From NCBI RefSeq assembly GCF_001898175.1, contig NZ_MKTH01000018.1:62001-126000 (forward strand): a stretch of DNA of 64,000 bases, written 5' to 3'. Shown here one piece after another: positions 53,101 to 61,651 of this stretch; the stretch's first letter is position 1, and each line of letters opens with the position of its first letter. Source of the DNA: Cellulomonas sp. 73-92. GTDB lineage: Bacteria; Actinomycetota; Actinomycetes; Actinomycetales; Cellulomonadaceae. Position numbers and translations under genes: made by a program. A model generated the notes under the pieces. It was not told the origin of the DNA. It ran no database searches and worked only from the letters and a program-made list of their open reading frames with translations.

Positions 53101-53112
53101 AAGGGGGCAGTC

Positions 53113-53646
53113 ATGGTTGTCGCCACCGGACGTGGGGTTTCCGTCCCCCACCAGGGGGGCCCGGGCGCTCGCGCCCGGCCGGAGACCGTGGAGCCGCGCA
53201 CGGCAGCCGCCGTGCAGGGGGTGCTCTCGATGCTGGCGGACGAGGGTCACGCGCTCGCCACCGGGAACGCACCCGCCGTGGTGGAGGTCCCGCGCCCCGG
53301 TCGGGGCCGCGAGGTCGTCGTCCTCGTCGTGCTCCTCGCGGACCGCTCGGACCCGCGGGGGTACGCCACCACCCTCGCCGCGGCGCGCTCGGCCGCACTC
53401 GCCGTCGCCTCCGGCGAGGGCGGCACGCCGCGCCTGACCGTGCGCGAGCTGGAGGTGCTCGGGCTCTACGCCTCGGGTGAGAAGGCCGACCGGGTCGCGC
53501 GGCTGCTCGGGATCTCGCGCGAGACCGTCCTCGACCACGTCCGCCGCATCCGCCAGAAGTACGCCGCGGTCGACCGACCGGCGCACACGAAGGTGGACCT
53601 CTACCGCCGCGCCGTGGAGGACGGCGTGCTGCGCGGACGGGGTTGA
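53113..53646 (+). CDS. LuxR-type helix-turn-helix transcriptional regulator
   Basis: 177-residue regulator. The C-terminal LuxR/GerE DNA-binding domain is at about 112-172: LTVRELEVLGLYASGEKADR, VARLLGISRETVLDHVRRIR, QKYAAVDRPAHTKVDLYRRA. The N-terminal about 100 residues show no receiver domain or known ligand pocket (no phospho-acceptor aspartate pattern). ATG with AAGGGGGC upstream. It is divergent from the hydrolase at 52039 and has a palindrome in its leader; regulon unknown. Convergent with pepA, 12 bases away. Confidence 0.85.
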   Translation: MVVATGRGVSVPHQGGPGARARPETVEPRTAAAVQGVLSMLADEGHALATGNAPAVVEVPRPGRGREVVVLVVLLADRSDPRGYATTLAAARSAALAVASGEGGTPRLTVRELEVLGLYASGEKADRVARLLGISRETVLDHVRRIRQKYAAVDRPAHTKVDLYRRAVEDGVLRGRG

Positions 53647-53658
53647 CGCCGCGGTCGC

Positions 53659-55167
53659 CTACCGCCGGAAGGCCACCGCCAGCTCGGCGACGAGGCGGGC
53701 ACCGAACCCGGTCGGACCCCGGTTCACCCATGCGGCCGGCGCCGGCGCCTGGGCGGCCCCCGCGATGTCCAGGTGGGCCCAGGGCCTGCCGGCGACGAAG
53801 TGCTCCAGGAACAGCCCCGCCGTGATCGCGCCGGCGTTGACGCCGCCGAGGTTCTTGAGGTCGGCGACGTCGGAGTCCAGCCACGCCCGGTAGGCCTGGA
53901 TGAGGGGCAGCTCCCACACCGGCTCGTCCGCCACCGCCCCGGCCGCCTCGACGGCGGCGACCAGCGCCCGGCTGTTGCCCATCACCCCCGCCACCTCCGT
54001 CCCGAAGGTCCGCAGGCAGGCGCCGGTGAGCGTGGCCACGTCGACGATCGCGTCGACGCCCGCCTCGACGGCCAGGTCCAGAGCGTCCGCCATGACGAGC
54101 CTGCCCTCGGCGTCGGTGTTGACCACCTCGACCGTCGTGCCGCCGTGCGTCGTCAGCACGTCGCCCAGCTGCATCGCCGTGCCGGAGGGCATGTTGTCCG
54201 TGCACATGAGCCACGCCGTGACGGCCGAGGGGCAGCCCAGCGCGGGCAGCGCGAGCATCGCCGAGAGGATCGCGCCGGCGCCCGTCATGTCGTTCTTCAT
54301 CTGGGCGTGGGACTCGTCGGACGGCTTGAGGCTGATGCCGCCGGCGTCGTACATGATCCCCTTGCCGACGAGGCCCAGGTGGCCGGTCGGCTCGCCGGCC
54401 GGCGTGTAGGCCAGCCGCACCATCCGCGGCTCGGTGGCGCTCCCCCGGTTGACGCCGAGCAGCCCGCCGCACCCGAGCGCCACCAGCCCGTCACGGTCGG
54501 TGACCTCGACGTCCACCCCCACGGCACCGCCGAGCTCGACGGCGACGCGGGCGATGGCCTCGGCCGTCAGCAGCACGGCGGGGCAGGTGGCCAGGTCACG
54601 GCTCATCATCGCGGCCCGCGCCAGCACCAGGCCCCGGGCGGCGCCGGCGACCGACGCCTCCCGGTCGCCTGCCGGCGCGACGAGCACCAGCGAGGTCACC
54701 GCGACGGCGTCCGCCGGCCGGGGCGCCGAGCGCAGGTCGAAGCGGTGCCGCGCGAGCAGCACCCCTTCGACCACGGCCGCCGCGGCCTCGCCGGGGCCGA
54801 CCGCGTCCGACGACGGCAGGACGAACGCCAGCGCGCCGTCCCGCGGCACCGCGCGGGCGAAGGCGGCGGCCGCGTCGCGAAGCCCGGCGGCGGTCAGCGC
54901 GGCGGCCTCCCCGAGGCCGACGGCGACGAGCGCGGGCCCGTCGCGGCGCGGCTCGGCGAGCGCCGAGCCGACGGTCGGCGTGAACCCGGCCCGGGTCAGC
55001 GCCGCGAGGTCGGTGCCGAGATCGGCCGGGACGTCGCCGCCGGCGAGCACCGGCAGCCCGATCGCGTCGGCCCCCACGGGGTCGTCGACGCGGACGTCCA
55101 GGGACGCGAACCAGGAGGGGACGAGCCGCTCCACGGGTGCAGCACTGGGCAGCGGGGTGGTGACCAT
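53659..55167 (-). CDS. pepA: Leucyl aminopeptidase, peptidase family M17
   Basis: 502-residue two-metal aminopeptidase that removes N-terminal residues from peptides. The M17 signature NTDAEGRLVMADAL is present; the metal/catalytic lysine regions are LGLVGKGIMYDAGGISLKPS and MKNDMTGAGA; VATLTGACLRTFG and DSDVADLKNLGGVNAGAITA follow. Full length with the usual N-terminal regulatory domain. ATG 55167 (MVTTPLPSAAP). Last gene of a tight operon, 32 bases after the AbgT transporter stop, which suggests it cuts peptides or aminoacyl compounds that AbgT brings in. Confidence 0.94.
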   Translation of the reverse strand: MVTTPLPSAAPVERLVPSWFASLDVRVDDPVGADAIGLPVLAGGDVPADLGTDLAALTRAGFTPTVGSALAEPRRDGPALVAVGLGEAAALTAAGLRDAAAAFARAVPRDGALAFVLPSSDAVGPGEAAAAVVEGVLLARHRFDLRSAPRPADAVAVTSLVLVAPAGDREASVAGAARGLVLARAAMMSRDLATCPAVLLTAEAIARVAVELGGAVGVDVEVTDRDGLVALGCGGLLGVNRGSATEPRMVRLAYTPAGEPTGHLGLVGKGIMYDAGGISLKPSDESHAQMKNDMTGAGAILSAMLALPALGCPSAVTAWLMCTDNMPSGTAMQLGDVLTTHGGTTVEVVNTDAEGRLVMADALDLAVEAGVDAIVDVATLTGACLRTFGTEVAGVMGNSRALVAAVEAAGAVADEPVWELPLIQAYRAWLDSDVADLKNLGGVNAGAITAGLFLEHFVAGRPWAHLDIAGAAQAPAPAAWVNRGPTGFGARLVAELAVAFRR

Positions 55168-55199
55168 GACGAGCCTCCGGAGGGTCGGGCGGGATACCG

Positions 55200-56861
55200 C
55201 TAGGAACCGAGGTGGACCGGGGCGCCGGGGCCCCAGGGGATGCCGAGGTAGAACCAGGCGATGAAGAGGACCACCCACGTGACCAGCACGATCACCGTGT
55301 ACGGCAGCATCAGGGAGATGACCGTGCCCAGCCCTGCCTTCTTCACGTACCGCTGCGCGATCGTCACGATGAAGGGCAGGTAGACCATGAGCGGCGTGAT
55401 GACGTTCATGGGCGAGTCACCGACCCGGTAGGCCGCCAGCAGCGTCTGCGGGGCGACGCCCAGGGTCGCGAAGATCGGCAGGAAGATCGGCGCGAAGATC
55501 GCCCACTTGGGGATCAGGCCGGGAAGGATGATGTCCAGCACGAGGATGACGACGATGAACGCGACGAGCAGCACGATCGCCGGCACGGAGGCGCGTTCCA
55601 GCAGGTGAGCGGCCTCGACGGCCGCGACGGTCGGCAGGTTCGACCAGTTGAACAGGGCGATGAACTGGGCGATCATCAGGAACATCACCAGCAGCCCGCC
55701 GAGGCTGCCGAACGTCTTGGCGATGGCGCCCACGGTGGCGTCCCCGCCCTTGAGCGTGCGGGCCCCGCGCCCGTAGGCGATGCCGCAGAGCATGAACGCG
55801 AGCGAGATGACGAAGATCAGGCTCGCCATGAACGGCGTCGTGCCGATGATGTCGCCGGTGACGGGGTCGCGCAGCGGCGCCCCCGGAGGCAGCGTCAGCG
55901 CGAGCACGACGACGACGACGCCGAGCGCCGTCCACCCGGCGAACCGCAGGCCGCGGGCCTCGGCGGCCGAGTCGACGGCCTCCGGCGGCGCGACATCGCC
56001 TGCCTCGCTCGGGTCGTACCGCCCCAGCCGGGGCTCGACGAGCTTCGTCGTCACGAAGGTCACCACGACCGCCAGGACGATCGACGAGACGATCGCGAAG
56101 TAGAAGTTCTGCGTGACGTTGAGGCTCGACATGCCGAGCTTGCCCAGCACGTCGTTGGTGATCTCGGTGAGCATCGAGTCCGACGGCGTGATGAGCAGGT
56201 TCACGCCGAACACCGCCCCCACCGCGGCGAACGTGCCCGCCATCCCGGCCAGCGGGTGCCTGCCGACCGACGCGAACGCGGCCGCCGCCAGGGGGATGAG
56301 GATGAGGTAGCCGGCATCCGTGGCGACCGACGACAGCACGCCGACGAACACGAGGATGAACGTGAGGGAGCGGGGCGGCGCGACCTTGACCACGCGGCGG
56401 ATGAGGGCGCCCATCATCCCGGCCGCCTCGGCGACCCCGACGCCGGCCATCGACACGAGCACCACGGCGACCACGCCGAAGCCGGCGAAGTTGTGCACGA
56501 ACGACTCGAAGACGAACCGGATCCCCTCGATGGACAGCAGGTTCCGCACCGGGAACTCCTGCACCTGGGTGATGAACGCCGGCAGCTGCGCCGGCTCGCC
56601 GGTCGTCGAGTCGTAGATGGTGTAGTTGCCGCCGAGCTGCTCGTTGATCTGCGCCCACTGCTGCGTCGGGACGGGCACCACGACCTCGTCCTTCACGGAC
56701 ACCCCGGCCCAGGACAGGATCGCCGAGAGCACGGCGATGAACGCGATGAGGTACACGAACAGGACCGTCGGGTTGGGCACCTTGTTGCCCAGGCGTTCGA
56801 TCCCGTCGAGCATGCGGGCCATCCCGCCCGGCTTCGGCGCGGTCGCGGCATTGGCACTCAT
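55200..56861 (-). CDS. abgT: AbgT family transporter
   Basis: 553-residue polytopic membrane protein. AbgT family members import p-aminobenzoyl-glutamate or act as antimetabolite pumps. Start MLDGIERLGNKVPNPTVLF is characteristic, followed by a large periplasmic-type loop and at least ten helices; NLLITPSDSMLTEITNDV and GDSPMNVITPLMVYLPFI are family hairpin motifs. ATG 56861 follows GGGAGGACCCC and overlaps the upstream gene's stop as ATGA. Pairing with an M17 aminopeptidase downstream suggests transport of an amino-acid-containing conjugate. Function by family only. Confidence 0.92.
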   Translation of the reverse strand: MSANAATAPKPGGMARMLDGIERLGNKVPNPTVLFVYLIAFIAVLSAILSWAGVSVKDEVVVPVPTQQWAQINEQLGGNYTIYDSTTGEPAQLPAFITQVQEFPVRNLLSIEGIRFVFESFVHNFAGFGVVAVVLVSMAGVGVAEAAGMMGALIRRVVKVAPPRSLTFILVFVGVLSSVATDAGYLILIPLAAAAFASVGRHPLAGMAGTFAAVGAVFGVNLLITPSDSMLTEITNDVLGKLGMSSLNVTQNFYFAIVSSIVLAVVVTFVTTKLVEPRLGRYDPSEAGDVAPPEAVDSAAEARGLRFAGWTALGVVVVVLALTLPPGAPLRDPVTGDIIGTTPFMASLIFVISLAFMLCGIAYGRGARTLKGGDATVGAIAKTFGSLGGLLVMFLMIAQFIALFNWSNLPTVAAVEAAHLLERASVPAIVLLVAFIVVILVLDIILPGLIPKWAIFAPIFLPIFATLGVAPQTLLAAYRVGDSPMNVITPLMVYLPFIVTIAQRYVKKAGLGTVISLMLPYTVIVLVTWVVLFIAWFYLGIPWGPGAPVHLGS

Positions 56862-57919
56862 GGGGTCCTCCCTGGAGGGACGGGGGCCGGAGGAACGACG
56901 CCGGAAGCCTCCGCGCCGCTGGATCCCGCGCGTCGCGCGGGATGGCGCAGGCGCCAGAGGGCGAGGGACAGCAGGCCGAGCACGAAGGTCCCGACGATCG
57001 TCACGACGCGCCAGACGACGGTCGCCGCGACGACGTCGGCCTCGGCCGCCGCTCCCGCCACCGTGGTCCACGACCCCACGAGCACCGCATCGAGCACCCC
57101 GAAGCCGAACAGCGGCAGGAGGGTCAGCGGGTACGCCATGAGGAACGCGGCGTAGACGTCCAGCGTCGGCACGCGGTCGGGCCCCACGCCGAACGCCCGC
57201 AGGCAGACCAGGACGATCGAGGCGTCCGCGAGGACCATGGCGACGAGGGCGAGCAGGGACGGGAGCAGGCCGCGGCGCAGCGAGTCCGCGGTGGTGGCCC
57301 GCAGCCGGACGAGGTAGGCGGCCCAGGCCGCCGGGTCCACCGACCGCCGCACGCGCGCCACGAGCCGTCCCGCCGTGCGCCCGATCCACGCCGCCAGGCG
57401 GTCGGAGCGCAGCACGAGCACGAGCGCGACGAGGAACGCGGCGGAGGCGAGGAGGCTGGCCAGCGCCACGAGCCACTGCCTCAGCTCGGCCTCGCGCACA
57501 CCGAGTGCCAGCAGGCCGAGCACGGGGGCGATGAAGCGGATGACGTAGAACTTGGCGGAGTTGAGGCTGACGCCGGTCATGCCGATCACCGGGTCCAGGC
57601 CCCAGGAGCGGAACATCTGCACCCGGACCACCACGTCGGCCGGCGGGGGCGCGAACGTGCCGAGCAGGTTGGCCGCGGTGTCGTTCTGCACGGACCGCGC
57701 CAGACCAAGGCCGGGGGCGTAGTACGTGAGGGGTACGGCGTTGAGCACCTGACGGACCAGCAGCAGCACGACCAGGGGCGCGAAGAGCCAGGCGTCGAGG
57801 CCGACGAGGGCCGCACCGACGGCCGGCCAGTCGACGGCGCCGACCAGCCGGCGGACCGCAAGGTAGGCCACCCACGCGAGGACCAGGCCGACGAGCCAGG
57901 TCACCACCCGCCGGCGCAT
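56858..57919 (-). CDS. Lysylphosphatidylglycerol synthase transmembrane-region-like protein (UPF0104)
   Basis: 353-residue membrane protein with about eight helices, like the flippase part of MprF and the AglD/UPF0104 family (VVTWLVGLVLAWVAYLAV, LNAVPLTYYAPGLGLARS, PADVVVRVQMFRSWG, PLFGFGVLDAVLVGSW). Members move or modify membrane lipids or lipid-linked sugars; there is no synthase domain, so a flippase-like role is the best guess. ATG 57919 overlaps the SLC13 stop by one base (TGATG), and its stop overlaps the abgT start by four. Confidence 0.85.
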   Translation of the reverse strand: MRRRVVTWLVGLVLAWVAYLAVRRLVGAVDWPAVGAALVGLDAWLFAPLVVLLLVRQVLNAVPLTYYAPGLGLARSVQNDTAANLLGTFAPPPADVVVRVQMFRSWGLDPVIGMTGVSLNSAKFYVIRFIAPVLGLLALGVREAELRQWLVALASLLASAAFLVALVLVLRSDRLAAWIGRTAGRLVARVRRSVDPAAWAAYLVRLRATTADSLRRGLLPSLLALVAMVLADASIVLVCLRAFGVGPDRVPTLDVYAAFLMAYPLTLLPLFGFGVLDAVLVGSWTTVAGAAAEADVVAATVVWRVVTIVGTFVLGLLSLALWRLRHPARRAGSSGAEASGVVPPAPVPPGRTP

Positions 57920-59718
57920 CAGGTGCCCCAGATGACGGGGATGAGGCCGATCGCCACGACGAACCAGGCCGCGGTCACGGCGAGCCCGAGCTTCCAGTAG
58001 TCGCCGAACCGGTAGCCGGCGGCGCCCATGACGATCATGTTCGCCGGCGTGGCGATCGGCGTGAGGAACGAGGAGGCCCCCGCGACGGCCACGAGCATGA
58101 GCACGGGCGCCGGGGCGACGCCCGCGGAGTGCGCGGCGGCGAGCGCGATCGGCGTGACGATGAGCACCGTGGCCGTGTTGCTGACGACCTGCCCCAGCAC
58201 GAGCGTCACCGCGAACAGCACCGCCAGGAGCACGCGCGGTCCGGCGCCCTGCACGAGCCGGACGATGTACCCGGCCAGCTGGTCGGCGGCCCCGGACGTG
58301 CGGATCGCCGTCGACAGCGGGAACAGGCCGCCGACGAGCACCACCGTCTGCCAGGACACGGCCCGGTACGCCTGGTACGGCGTGACCACCCTCGTCGCCA
58401 CCATGCCACCGGCACCGACCAGCCCGGCGATCGCCGGGCTGGTCACGCCCGAGGCCAGCAGCCCGACCGCGACGACGAGCACGCCGACCGCGGTCCACGA
58501 CCGCGGCCCGAGCCGCGCGTTCTGGCGGCGCACCAGCTCCGGGTCGTCGACCACGAGCACGTCCGCGTCCCTGGCCAGGCCGGCGACGGCGTCCCACGGC
58601 CCGTGCAGCAGCAGCAGGTCCCCCTCGACGAGGTTGCTGGCGCGGGCCCCCCGGCTGCGGCCGAACCGCCGCACGGCGAGCACCGTCAGGCCCGAGCGCA
58701 CCTGGCCGGGGAACGTGCGCTGCCCGATGAGGGTCGAGCGCGGGGGCACGACGACCTCGGCGACCCCCGCCTCACGCGACAGCAGCGCCTCGCGGGTGCG
58801 ACGGGTCAGGGGTGTGGCGACGATCCGCAGGTCGTTTCGGGCGACGAACTCGGCGATCCGCTCGGTGTCACCCGAGACGACGAGGACGTCGTCGACGGCG
58901 ACCGACTCCCCCACCAGGCCGGGATCGCCGCCCGCGTGCTGCACCCCCACCAGGCTGACGCCCTCCGGGACGGCGACCTGACGGGGATCGGCGCCCACGA
59001 GCGGCGACCCCTGCGGGGCCGCCAACCGGTAGAAGCCGTGCTCGAGCCGGTAGTGCTCCACCAGGGTCGCCACGTGGCCGGTGACGTCCGTCGTCTGCTC
59101 GTCGGGACTCCGTCGGGGCAGCAGCCGGGGGCCCAGCAGCGCGCACACGGCCACGGTCACGGCCAGCAACGGCAGACCCATGAGCCCGAACTCGAAGAAC
59201 CCGAACCCGCGGCCCGTCACCCCCGCGAGGGACTCCGAGACGATGACGTTGACGGTGCTTCCCGAGAGCACGAGCAAGGCACCCGCGCTCGCCGCGAAGG
59301 CCAGCGGCATGAGCAGTGCCGACGGCAGCAGTCGCGCCCGACGCGCCGCCACGACCGCGACCGGCAGCAGGGCGGCTGCAGCTCCGTTGGGGGTGACGAA
59401 CGCGGCCGTCACCGCGGCCAGCAGCATGAGCCCGACGAGCAGCGTGACCCGTGCGGTGCCGGCGCGCCGGACCAGCGCCTGGCCCGCCCAGGCGGTGAGG
59501 CCCCCTGCGTCGAGGCCTTCGGCGATGACGAACAGGCCCGCGATGAAGACGACCACCGGATCGCCGAACCCCGAGACCGCGGTCGTGGCGTCGACGACAC
59601 CCGTGGCGTAGAGCGCGAGGGCGGAGCAGACCGCGACCAGACCCACCGACAACCGGTTCCAGACGAACAACGCGACGGTGCCCGCCAGGACCACGAGGCT
59701 CAGCGTGGCGTCCGACAT
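57919..59718 (-). CDS. SLC13/DASS family permease with TrkA-C (RCK-C) domains
   Basis: 599-residue transporter of the SLC13-like (CitMHS/ArsB superfamily) type. Two halves of membrane helices (VLAGTVALFVWNRLSVGLVA; QVVSNTATVLIVTPIALAAA) flank two cytoplasmic TrkA-C domains at about 215-380 (PLVGADPRQVAVPEGVSLVG, STLIGQRTFPGQVRSGLTVL). Conserved turns VTPNGAAAALLP, SGSTVN and FLTPIATPANMIV mark the transport sites. It probably imports di- or oxyanions such as sulfate or dicarboxylates with sodium. ATG 59718 with GGAGG five bases upstream. Confidence 0.92.
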   Translation of the reverse strand: MSDATLSLVVLAGTVALFVWNRLSVGLVAVCSALALYATGVVDATTAVSGFGDPVVVFIAGLFVIAEGLDAGGLTAWAGQALVRRAGTARVTLLVGLMLLAAVTAAFVTPNGAAAALLPVAVVAARRARLLPSALLMPLAFAASAGALLVLSGSTVNVIVSESLAGVTGRGFGFFEFGLMGLPLLAVTVAVCALLGPRLLPRRSPDEQTTDVTGHVATLVEHYRLEHGFYRLAAPQGSPLVGADPRQVAVPEGVSLVGVQHAGGDPGLVGESVAVDDVLVVSGDTERIAEFVARNDLRIVATPLTRRTREALLSREAGVAEVVVPPRSTLIGQRTFPGQVRSGLTVLAVRRFGRSRGARASNLVEGDLLLLHGPWDAVAGLARDADVLVVDDPELVRRQNARLGPRSWTAVGVLVVAVGLLASGVTSPAIAGLVGAGGMVATRVVTPYQAYRAVSWQTVVLVGGLFPLSTAIRTSGAADQLAGYIVRLVQGAGPRVLLAVLFAVTLVLGQVVSNTATVLIVTPIALAAAHSAGVAPAPVLMLVAVAGASSFLTPIATPANMIVMGAAGYRFGDYWKLGLAVTAAWFVVAIGLIPVIWGT

Positions 59719-59732
59719 CGAGGCCTCCGGGA

Positions 59733-60002
59733 TCAGGCGAGCAGCCGGGCCTTCTGGGTCTCGAACTCCTCGGTGGTCCGCACCCCGGCATCGCGGAGCT
59801 CGCCGAGCTGGCGCAGCAGCGCGATGCGGTCCGCGGCTGCGGGCGGCGGCGCCGCCGGCGCGGGCGGCGGCGTGACCTCGGGTGCCGCGGCGGGCGCGGG
59901 CGCCGCGCCGAGCCCGGCCATGCGCCGCATCTGACGCTGCCGGACGCGCCCGTTCACGGCGGACGCGACCGCCACGTGGCTCGCGGTGCGCAGCAGGCTC
60001 AT
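59733..60002 (-). CDS. SHOCT domain protein
   Basis: 89-residue protein: a basic N terminus (SAVNGRVRQRQMRRMAGLG), an Ala/Pro linker, and a C-terminal SHOCT motif (IALLRQLGELRDAGVRTTEE, then FETQKARLLA). SHOCT segments are short oligomerisation helices often found at the ends of actinobacterial membrane or stress proteins. The ATG overlaps the DUF6325 stop (ATGA). It ends 14 bases before the SLC13 start. Confidence 0.85.
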   Translation of the reverse strand: MSLLRTASHVAVASAVNGRVRQRQMRRMAGLGAAPAPAAAPEVTPPPAPAAPPPAAADRIALLRQLGELRDAGVRTTEEFETQKARLLA

Positions 60003-60448
60003 GTCGGCACCCCCGTCCCGGCGAGCTCGCCCTTGTCGAGGGCGGCGAGCAGGTCCGCCTCGGCCACGGGTCCGGAGCCCGTCACGCGGACCGCGGGCCC
60101 GTCGAAGGCGTCGAGCACCGCGGCCAGCGCGACGATCTCGTACACGACGACGATCTCCACCGACCCGTCGTCGAGGTCCGGGAGTGCCGCGACGAGGTCG
60201 TCGTCGTCCAGCAGGCCGGACCACGCGCCGTCGAAGGCATGCAGATCCAGTCCGACACCCTCGCCCCAGGTGGCCACGTCGAGCGCGTGCCGGGCGCCGT
60301 CCGCGCCCACCACCACCTCGAGGTCGAGGAGCCGCACCAGACCGCCGTCCACGAGCGCCCGCAGCCGGCGCAGGCCCTCGTCGGGTGACCCACCGGGCTC
60401 CACCCGGACGTCGAGATGCTCGACCGGACCCAGCCAGTCGTTGCCCAT
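59999..60448 (-). CDS. DUF6325 family protein
   Basis: 149-residue acidic protein of the DUF6325 type, function unknown. Typical opening GPVEHLDVRVEPG, then LRALVDGGLVRLLDLEVVVG and a C-terminal strand-helix pattern (VEIVVVYEIVALAAVLDAFD) ending with SHOCT-like residues EADLLAALDKGEL. In actinobacteria this family keeps company with SHOCT and PLDc_N proteins, as here. ATG 60448, eight bases after the upstream stop; its own stop overlaps the next start. Confidence 0.82.
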   Translation of the reverse strand: MGNDWLGPVEHLDVRVEPGGSPDEGLRRLRALVDGGLVRLLDLEVVVGADGARHALDVATWGEGVGLDLHAFDGAWSGLLDDDDLVAALPDLDDGSVEIVVVYEIVALAAVLDAFDGPAVRVTGSGPVAEADLLAALDKGELAGTGVPT

Positions 60449-60455
60449 GGCGACG

Positions 60456-60839
60456 TCACCTCCCCGCGAGGGCCTGGGCCTTGAGCCGCGCGAACTCGTC
60501 GGGCGTGATCGCGCCCGCCGTCAGCAGCTCCTGGGCGGTCGCGATCTCCTGGGCGGGCGACGTGCCCGCGACGGTGCGGATGTAGTGGTCGGCCGCGGCC
60601 TGGTGCTCCCGGAGCGCCTCGCCGGCGCGTTCCGACATGCCACGGCCGCGGGCGATGAGGTAGACGAGCGCGCCGAGGAACGGCGCGATGACGAGAACCA
60701 GCATCCACAGGGCCTTCGCGAGGCCGCCGAGGGCCTTGTCGCGGAAGAGGTCGCCGATGATCTGGAACAGGATCATCAGGTACATGAGGAAGAGGAAGAT
60801 CTCGACGACCAGCCAGAACCATTGCCAGAAACCCGACAC
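60456..60839 (-). CDS. PLDc_N / SHOCT membrane protein
   Basis: 127-residue protein. Residues 1-65 are two membrane helices of the phospholipase D-nuclease N-terminal (PLDc_N) type (WFWLVVEIFLFLMYLMILF, ALWMLVLVIAPFLGALVYLI) with no catalytic domain. The C terminus is a SHOCT motif (IATAQELLTAGAITPDEFAR, LKAQAL). Function unknown; such proteins are often induced by envelope stress. GTG start at 60839 after GAGGCGTC. First gene of the seven-gene block running down to pepA. Confidence 0.87.
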   Translation of the reverse strand: MSGFWQWFWLVVEIFLFLMYLMILFQIIGDLFRDKALGGLAKALWMLVLVIAPFLGALVYLIARGRGMSERAGEALREHQAAADHYIRTVAGTSPAQEIATAQELLTAGAITPDEFARLKAQALAGR

Positions 60840-61052
60840 GACGCCTCCTGACCCGGGGGCCGCGGAGGGGCCCTACCAGGGACGTTATGGGGACCGCCCT
60901 GCCACGGACACTCCCCAGAACTAGGGGGCGGCGCGCCGGCTACCGGCGGTCGACGTCGGGGATCAGCCGCAGGGAGTACGGCAGCCGACTCTCGTGCCGG
61001 GCGAGCCCGGAGCGGAGGACGTCGACGGTCGACCCCGTGGCGGCAGCGGTGG

Positions 61053-61445
61053 CTACTCGCCGCCCACGTCGAGGCCGAACGAGATCACCCGGGTCGGGTG
61101 GATCCGGATGACCTCGCCCGAGGCCCCGTGGCGGCTGGGCGGCTGGTCGACGAGCGCCTCGGCCGTGCCGCGGATCTCCACGCAGCGGACGCGCCACGGC
61201 CGCACCGTGACGATGTCGTCGACGACGAGGGCGACGTTCGGGTTCGTCGCGAGGTTCCGGAACTTGCGGCTGCGGCACATGTCGAGGCCGTCGATGTCGA
61301 TGGTGCCGAGCTGCGCGTTGTACCGGAACCCGACGGGGTTGTTCTGCGGCCTGCCGTCGCGATCGACCGTCGCCAACCTCCCGAGCATCTGAGTGGCGAG
61401 GTACGCGACGTGAGCGTCGGTCAACCGGTCGTCGACATCGGGCAT
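61053..61445 (-). CDS. PPOX class F420-dependent oxidoreductase
   Basis: 130-residue split-barrel flavin/deazaflavin-binding protein of the pyridoxamine-phosphate-oxidase-like class. Recognisable: HVAYLATQMLGRLATVDRDG, RPQNNPVGFRYN, GLDMCRSRKFRNLATNPNVA, LVVDDIVTVRPWRVRCVEIR and IRIHPTRVISFGLD. Members reduce small molecules with F420H2 or FMN; the substrate is not predictable. ATG 61445. It stands alone; a coding-like tail in another frame continues just past its stop (see findings). Confidence 0.88.
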   Translation of the reverse strand: MPDVDDRLTDAHVAYLATQMLGRLATVDRDGRPQNNPVGFRYNAQLGTIDIDGLDMCRSRKFRNLATNPNVALVVDDIVTVRPWRVRCVEIRGTAEALVDQPPSRHGASGEVIRIHPTRVISFGLDVGGE

Positions 61446-61651
61446 CGGTGTCCTCCCTCCGAGACTGACGTCCCACGGTGCGCACCCCCGTCGGGCATCG
61501 CAACCGCTGGCCTCGGGGAGTGCCGCCGGTTCCCCGGCGTTGCAGCCCGCATGAAGAACATCGGGTTCCTGACCTCTGACTGATACGTTTCTTGCCCGGT
61601 CAAGAGGCTGTCGACCGTTGGCTTCGCCTGGTCGGCGGACTTCTGTGGTGC

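Noticed and set aside
61421..61603. Short minus-strand frame upstream of the PPOX gene (contains RNPMFFMRAATPGN)
   Set aside because: No start with a ribosome site, no recognisable family and no G/C third-position bias over its length.
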